A stretch of 6,368 nucleotides of DNA from positions 1-6,368 of the forward strand of contig CAKTUP010000113.1 in assembly GCA_934621705.1 (NCBI GenBank). Direction: 5' to 3'. Positions 5,013 through 6,368 of the stretch are shown one piece after another. Positions within the stretch are counted from its first letter, which is position 1. Each line of letters starts with the position of its first letter. This DNA is from an uncultured Petrimonas sp. GTDB lineage: Bacteria > Bacteroidota > Bacteroidia > Bacteroidales > Dysgonomonadaceae. Made by a program: the position numbers and the translations under genes. The notes beneath the pieces are model-generated. The model did no database searches and was not told the DNA's origin. It saw only the letters and a list, made by a program, of their open reading frames with translations.

Positions 5013-6368
5013 TCATACAACCACGTTCACAATTTTCTTGGGAACAATTATCACTTTTTTCGGAGTCTTTCCATCCAGCCACTTTTGCGAGTTGGGATGC
5101 TCCAAAGCCGTTTTTTCAATTTCCTCGTTGGAGGCGTCGGCAGAAAACTCCAGCACAAATCGTGACTTTCCATTAAACGAAATGGCGTAAGCAAACACAT
5201 CTTCTTTCAAAAAATCCTCGTTTAATTCGGGGAATTTGGCATCGCAAATGGTTTGTTCGTTCCCTAATTTGTGCCATAATTCTTCCGTAATGTGCGGAGC
5301 GAATGGCGCTAAACAAATCAATAAGTCATTCATAATGACCTTTTTATTGCATTTCAATTGCGATAATTCGTTCACGCAAATCATAAAAGCCGACACCGAT
5401 GTGTTGAACGAGAAGTTTTCGATATCGAACGCTACTTTTTTGATAAGTTTGTGCAACGCTTTCAATTCTTCTTTTGTCGGCTCCTCATCGGAAATCAAAA
5501 ATTCGCCGTTAGCGTGAAACAGGTTCCAAAGCTTGCGCAGGAAACGATGCACACCGTCGATTCCGTTGGTGTCCCACGGTTTGGAAAGTTCCAACGGGCC
5601 TAAAAACATTTCGTACAGACGAAGTGTATCAGCACCGTAGTTTTCCACAATATCGTCGGGATTCACCACGTTGAACATCGATTTGGACATTTTTTCCACG
5701 GCCCAGCCGCAGATGTATTTGCCGTCATCGAGGATAAACTCGGCAGTTTTATATTCCGGATTCCAGCTGCGGAAAGCTTCCATATCCAGAATATCGTTGT
5801 GAACGATGTTTACATCCACGTGAATGGGTGTAACGTCGTATTGGTCTTTGAGGTTAAGCGAAACAAACGTGTTCGTGTTTTTAATGCGATACACAAAGTT
5901 GCTTCGCCCTTGAATCATCCCTTGATTCACTAGTTTCTTGAACGGTTCCTGTTCGCACGAAACGCCTAAATCGAAAAGGAATTTATTCCAGAAGCGGCTG
6001 TAAATTAAGTGTCCCGTCGCGTGTTCCGTTCCGCCGATATACAAATCCACGTTGCGCCAGTATTCGTTTGCTTCGCTTGAAACCAACGCTTCGTTATTGC
6101 GAGGATCCATATAGCGCAGGTAGTATGCCGATGAGCCGGCGAAACCGGGCATTGTGCTCAATTCTAACGGATATCGCCTCTCCCCCTGCCCCTCTCCACA
6201 AGAGAGGGGTGTATAATACCAATTTTTAGCGCGACCTAATGGCGGTTCGCCCGATTCGGTGGGCAAATATTTGTCCACTTCGGGAAGTTCCAGCGGAAGT
6301 TCGCTTTCGGGAAGCGTGTAGGGCATTCCGTCTTTGTAGTAAATCGGAAATGGTTCGCCCCAATAACG
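5013..6368 (-). CDS. leuS: Leucyl-tRNA synthetase, C-terminal part (gene continues past the right edge)
   Basis: Class I synthetase that charges tRNA-Leu in the cytosol. The window holds the last 451 residues of a protein usually over 900 long in this phylum. The open frame runs to the edge, starting with [11 protein letters not shown], the stretch that follows the editing domain; the ATG at 6326 is internal. In fragment numbering, [18 protein letters not shown] is at 72-89, [16 protein letters not shown] at 112-127, and KMSKS, the ATP-binding signature, at 226-230 (bases 5679-5693). The helical anticodon-binding domain follows, then a C-terminal domain of about 60 residues ending in KKIVNVVV. 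Fragment residues 51-65 ([15 protein letters not shown]) are encoded by a dispersed repeat inserted in frame between GRAKNW and YPLEL. Everything else looks intact, so the enzyme is probably functional. Confidence 0.97.
   Translation of the reverse strand, partial: RYWGEPFPIYYKDGMPYTLPESELPLELPEVDKYLPTESGEPPLGRAKNWYYTPLSCGEGQGERRYPLELSTMPGFAGSSAYYLRYMDPRNNEALVSSEANEYWRNVDLYIGGTEHATGHLIYSRFWNKFLFDLGVSCEQEPFKKLVNQGMIQGRSNFVYRIKNTNTFVSLNLKDQYDVTPIHVDVNIVHNDILDMEAFRSWNPEYKTAEFILDDGKYICGWAVEKMSKSMFNVVNPDDIVENYGADTLRLYEMFLGPLELSKPWDTNGIDGVHRFLRKLWNLFHANGEFLISDEEPTKEELKALHKLIKKVAFDIENFSFNTSVSAFMICVNELSQLKCNKKVIMNDLLICLAPFAPHITEELWHKLGNEQTICDAKFPELNEDFLKEDVFAYAISFNGKSRFVLEFSADASNEEIEKTALEHPNSQKWLDGKTPKKVIIVPKKIVNVVV
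6174..6218 (-). repeat. CACAA-loop hairpin repeat, copy 3, inserted in frame in leuS
   Basis: On the + strand, CCCCTCTC (6189-6196), loop CACAA (6197-6201) and GAGAGGGG (6202-6209) form a perfect 8-bp hairpin, preceded by a C-rich stretch as in copy 1. The - strand reads CTTGTGGAGAGGGG followed by a G-rich tail, the same core as the two intergenic copies upstream of pdxA. The 45 bases contain no stop in the leuS frame and keep it open, adding [15 protein letters not shown] to the enzyme. The exact insertion edges are uncertain by a few bases. Confidence 0.8.

Noticed and set aside
6174..6218. Frameshift or pseudogene in leuS caused by the repeat
   Set aside because: The frame is continuous on both sides with conserved residues before and after it. 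The insertion preserves the frame.
6324..6326. leuS start codon at the ATG at 6326
   Set aside because: The frame stays open to the window edge with conserved LeuRS sequence ([11 protein letters not shown]), so this Met is internal.

Overview
The window looks like chromosomal DNA of a Bacteroidota bacterium, probably order Bacteroidales. This rests on three things: gene content (a DUF4837-type lipoprotein beside rlmN and pdxA), Bacteroidota-style -7 promoter boxes (TAnnTTTG) with A-rich leaders and no Shine-Dalgarno sequences, and several kinds of short intergenic repeat typical of that phylum. I cannot name a genus.

Layout. Positions 1-519 hold no gene. They contain a dense run of small GC-rich hairpins (1-214), a long imperfect hairpin (280-355), a 16-bp palindrome (362-377), a 7-bp tandem repeat (454-484) and a -7 promoter box (492-499). 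On the + strand follow rlmN (520-1536, 23S rRNA/tRNA adenine C2-methyltransferase), a DUF4837 lipoprotein gene (1680-2660) and pdxA (2902-4008, vitamin B6 synthesis). A strong bidirectional terminator (4030-4069) separates these from two - strand genes: a YitT-family membrane protein (4096-4971) and the 3' part of leuS (5013-6368, leucyl-tRNA synthetase), which runs off the right edge.

The genes are ordinary housekeeping genes. RlmN and LeuRS both serve translation, PdxA makes the PLP precursor, and the lipoprotein and YitT protein have unknown roles. The unusual part is how far repeats have spread to gene edges and into one gene. The stop codons of rlmN and the DUF4837 gene lie inside repeat sequence. 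A heptamer array of nine to ten units ends four bases before the pdxA start codon. A third copy of the CACAA-loop hairpin found twice upstream of pdxA sits in frame inside leuS and adds about 15 residues to LeuRS. No dedicated new system (defence, CRISPR, mobile element with a transposase) is visible.
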